A stretch of DNA of 7,885 nt, taken from contig DOUW01000067.1 in assembly GCA_003520365.1 (NCBI GenBank), positions 287-8,171 of the forward strand, read 5' to 3'. The notes below the pieces were generated by a model, which did no database searches, was not told the DNA's origin, and saw only the letters and a program-made list of their open reading frames with translations. Below, in pieces: positions 5,934 through 7,885 of this stretch. This stretch comes from Massilia sp. (GTDB lineage: Bacteria > Pseudomonadota > Gammaproteobacteria > Burkholderiales > Burkholderiaceae_D). The translations under genes were made by a program, and so were the position numbers. Positions within the stretch are counted from its first letter, which is position 1. Each line of letters starts with the position of its first letter.

Positions 5934-6689
5934 ATGCTGCCGAGTGCCGAATCGCTGGAAGGCAAACCAGTACCGCGTGTCGTCTTCAAGACGCGTCCCG
6001 ATGACCAATGGCAGGACCTGAAGAGCGAGGACCTGTTCCAGGGCAAAACTGTCGTCGTGTTCGCGCTGCCCGGCGCCTACACGCCGACCTGTTCCTCGAC
6101 CCACCTGCCGCGTTTCAACGAACTGGCGCCTGTGCTGCGCGATAACGGCGCCGACGAGATCGTCTGCATTGCCGTCAACGACGCCTTCGTCATGAACGAA
6201 TGGAAGCATGGCCAGGACGCGGACGCGATCACCTTCATTCCCGACGGCAATGGCGACTTCGCGCGCGCGATGGGCATGCTGGTCGACAAACGCGACCTCG
6301 GCTTCGGCCAGCGTTCCTGGCGCTATTCGATGCTGGTGCGCGACGGCATCATCGAGAAGATGTTCATCGAGGCCGAGGGCGACGACGATCCCTTCGAGGT
6401 CTCGGATGCCGACACCATGCTCGCCTACATCAACCCCGAGGCCGAGGCCCCCGAGCCGATCGTGATGTTTTCGCGCCCCGGCTGCCCGTTCTGCGCCCGC
6501 GCCAAGGCGGCACTGGCGAAGCACCGCCTGCGCTACACTGACATTTCCCAGAGCCAGAAGATCAACACGGGCGTGCTGCGCGCCGTCAGCGGGCGCATGA
6601 CCTGGCCCCAGGTCTTCATTGGCGGCCAGCTGATCGGCGGCGCCGACGAGCTGGAATCGCACCTGGCCGCGCGTTCGGCGGCCGCGTGA
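5934..6689 (+). CDS. Hybrid peroxiredoxin-glutaredoxin (Prx5 type)
   Basis: This 251-residue protein fuses two redox domains. Residues 1-165 are a Prx5-type peroxiredoxin with the active-site motif PGAYTPTCS at 46-54: C53 is the peroxidatic cysteine, T50 and P51 are the conserved partners, and R130 in WRYSMLVRDG is the expected catalytic Arg. Residues 174-250 are a glutaredoxin with the CPFC site (C184, C187), the cis-Pro in TWPQVFIGG (P225) and GGADEL at 235-240. Such fusions, known from Haemophilus and Neisseria, reduce peroxides using glutathione, the Grx half recycling the Prx half. It acts in the cytosol; no signal peptide is present. Length is normal for the family. The ATG at 5934 has AAAAGGAAA upstream. 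The MtfA-like gene follows after 31 bp and probably shares the transcript. No clear OxyR site was identified in the upstream gap. Confidence 0.95.
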   Translation: MLPSAESLEGKPVPRVVFKTRPDDQWQDLKSEDLFQGKTVVVFALPGAYTPTCSSTHLPRFNELAPVLRDNGADEIVCIAVNDAFVMNEWKHGQDADAITFIPDGNGDFARAMGMLVDKRDLGFGQRSWRYSMLVRDGIIEKMFIEAEGDDDPFEVSDADTMLAYINPEAEAPEPIVMFSRPGCPFCARAKAALAKHRLRYTDISQSQKINTGVLRAVSGRMTWPQVFIGGQLIGGADELESHLAARSAAA

Positions 6690-6720
6690 ACATCCTGTCG
6701 ATGTCGAAAGGGGCGGGGCG

Positions 6721-7590
6721 ATGGAAGCCTTGGTGACGGTGTCCCTGATCGTGGCGGCCCTGCTGCTGGCCTGGGCGGTGCCGCGCTGGCGCCTGCGCCG
6801 TGCGCTGTCGCGCCCGCTTCCTCCCGGCTTCCTGGCTACCATCGAGCGTAACGTCACGCAATACCGCGGCATGGACGGCGCCCAGCGCACCCGCCTCGAA
6901 CGCCTGGTGCGCCGCTTCCTCCACGAAAAGACGTTTGTCGGCTGCGCCGGACTCGAGGTCACGGACGAGATGCGGGTGACGATCGCGGCCCAGGCCTGCC
7001 TGCTGCTGCTGGGCACCCGCGGCGACGCAGTCTACCCGACGCTGCATTCGGTGCTGGTGTATCCGGGCGCCTTCCTGGTGCCGCGGCGCCAGGTCGACGA
7101 GGCCGGCGTCGTGACCGAGGAGCGCCAGGACCTGCTGGGCGAATCCTGGGGCGACGGCCGCGTGATCCTGTCCTGGGACCATGTCCAGCGCGCCGACAAC
7201 GAGGAGCCGCCGAGCCACAACGTCGTATTGCACGAGTTCGCGCACCAGCTCGACAGCGAATCGGGCAGCACCAACGGCGCGCCCTACCTGGGCAGCGCCG
7301 AGCGTTACCGCAGCTGGTCGGAAGTGCTCTCGCGCGACTTCGCGGCGCTGCGCCACGATGCCTGGTTCGGCCAGCAAGGCGTGCTCGACCATTACGGCGC
7401 CACCAATCCGGCCGAGTTCTTCGCGGTCGCGACCGAGGCCTTCTTCGAGCAGCCGCACCGGCTGGCCGAGCGCCACGGCGCGCTGTATGAGGAGTTCCTG
7501 AAGTATTACCGGGTCGACCCGCGCGCCTGGAGCGCGCCGCCGGCGCCCGAGCCCGCGTTCCACGGCATGGCTTACGGGCAGTGGCAATGA
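6721..7590 (+). CDS. mtfA: Zinc-dependent peptidase, MtfA/M90 family
   Basis: This 289-residue protein matches the MtfA (peptidase M90) family. The zinc motif HEFAHQLD lies at 171-178, with H171 and H175 as ligands and E172 as the catalytic base. E232 in NPAEFFAVATEAFFE is the expected third ligand, about 61 residues on, as in E. coli MtfA. Other family blocks are VLVYPGAFLVP (111-121) and SWGDGRVILSWDHV (142-155). Residues 3-20 are a hydrophobic segment that should anchor the protein in the inner membrane with the catalytic domain in the cytosol; E. coli MtfA lacks such an anchor as far as I recall. In E. coli MtfA binds the repressor Mlc and so raises ptsG expression; whether this applies here is unknown. 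AAAGGGGCGGGG precedes the ATG. The close spacing after the peroxiredoxin gene suggests an operon. Confidence 0.92.
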   Translation: MEALVTVSLIVAALLLAWAVPRWRLRRALSRPLPPGFLATIERNVTQYRGMDGAQRTRLERLVRRFLHEKTFVGCAGLEVTDEMRVTIAAQACLLLLGTRGDAVYPTLHSVLVYPGAFLVPRRQVDEAGVVTEERQDLLGESWGDGRVILSWDHVQRADNEEPPSHNVVLHEFAHQLDSESGSTNGAPYLGSAERYRSWSEVLSRDFAALRHDAWFGQQGVLDHYGATNPAEFFAVATEAFFEQPHRLAERHGALYEEFLKYYRVDPRAWSAPPAPEPAFHGMAYGQWQ

Positions 7591-7666
7591 ACTGCGTGCG
7601 TTTGCGTACAGAATCAGCAGCCCAGCAGGAGCATGCTTCGGTCATCTATCGATGCAGGAGAATTCC

Positions 7667-7885
7667 ATGTCCACCATCATTGCAGGGCACTTCCAGCTCC
7701 AGGACGAGGTCGACGTGGCGCGCCGCGCCCTGGCCGACGCCGGTTTCGCGCCGGAGCGCATCAGCAGCTTCTACCTGAGCCAGGCGGGCCAGCACGACCT
7801 GACGCCGATCGGCGGCGACAACCTGCACTCGCCCGGCGCCAAGGAAACCCCGGTCGGCGTGGTGCAGGGCTCGGCCACCGGCGGC
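7667..7885 (+). CDS. Conserved hypothetical Gly-rich protein, 5' part (runs off right edge)
   Basis: An open frame of 73 codons starts at ATG 7667, five bases after a strong AGGAGA, and has no stop before the window ends. The N-terminus reads MSTIIAGHFQLQDEVDVAR, followed by a helix ARRALADAGFAPERISSFYLS, then AGQHDLTPIGGD, a loop PGAKETPVG and the start of a Gly-rich segment GVVQGSATGG. This matches a class of small betaproteobacterial proteins with an N-terminal ferredoxin-like or general-stress-type fold followed by a glycine-zipper membrane segment; the AGQHD and IGGD motifs are characteristic from memory. Function is unknown; a membrane or stress role is a guess. It starts 76 bp after mtfA and could be co-transcribed or have its own promoter in that gap. 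Confidence 0.75.
   Translation, partial: MSTIIAGHFQLQDEVDVARRALADAGFAPERISSFYLSQAGQHDLTPIGGDNLHSPGAKETPVGVVQGSATGG

Noticed and set aside
5868..7016. 382-codon minus-strand frame opposite the Prx-Grx and mtfA genes
   Set aside because: It overlaps two well-supported genes, spans the gap between them and shows no domain.
6616..7587. 323-codon minus-strand frame opposite mtfA
   Set aside because: It is a shadow of the zinc peptidase gene, Arg/Ala/Gly-rich with no recognisable motif.

Overview
The window looks like chromosomal DNA from a high-GC betaproteobacterium, most likely Oxalobacteraceae (Massilia, Janthinobacterium or Herbaspirillum type). This rests on base composition, codon use and the mix of protein families; no rRNA or other marker is present to fix the genus. 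No mobile element, CRISPR array, tRNA or rRNA was seen. Every gene is intact except the last, which runs off the right edge.

Layout. Positions 169-2471 (+) hold three envelope genes: a small secreted protein with three regularly spaced cysteine pairs, a BON-domain lipoprotein, and an AI-2E/PerM-family membrane protein. A hairpin at 2490-2519 separates this group from a convergent pair on the minus strand: an OmpA-family outer-membrane porin (4598-3558), then a YihY/BrkB-type inner-membrane protein (3452-2538). A strong intrinsic terminator lies between ompA and yihY. A 462-bp intergenic region (4599-5060), visibly richer in A+T than its surroundings, separates ompA from a divergent gene for an unrecognised winged-helix-like DNA-binding protein (5061-5675, +). 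After a 258-bp gap with a long GC-rich hairpin come a hybrid peroxiredoxin-glutaredoxin (5934-6689) and an MtfA/M90-type zinc peptidase (6721-7590), 31 bp apart and probably co-transcribed. The start of a conserved Gly-rich hypothetical protein (from 7667) closes the window.

How the parts fit. Five consecutive genes act in the envelope: a periplasmic Cys-pair protein, a BON lipoprotein, an AI-2E permease, YihY and OmpA. The right part carries thiol-based peroxide defence and a regulatory-type peptidase. The setting suggests housekeeping envelope and stress functions, not a defence or mobile island.

The most interesting signals are: a 26-bp element centred on an inverted repeat that occurs twice (25-50 and 4681-4706), both times upstream of envelope genes; the threefold C-x10-C architecture of the first protein; the unassigned DNA-binding protein divergent from ompA; and the ompA terminator placed almost against the yihY ribosome-binding site. 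I found no convincing evidence of a wholly new multi-gene system.
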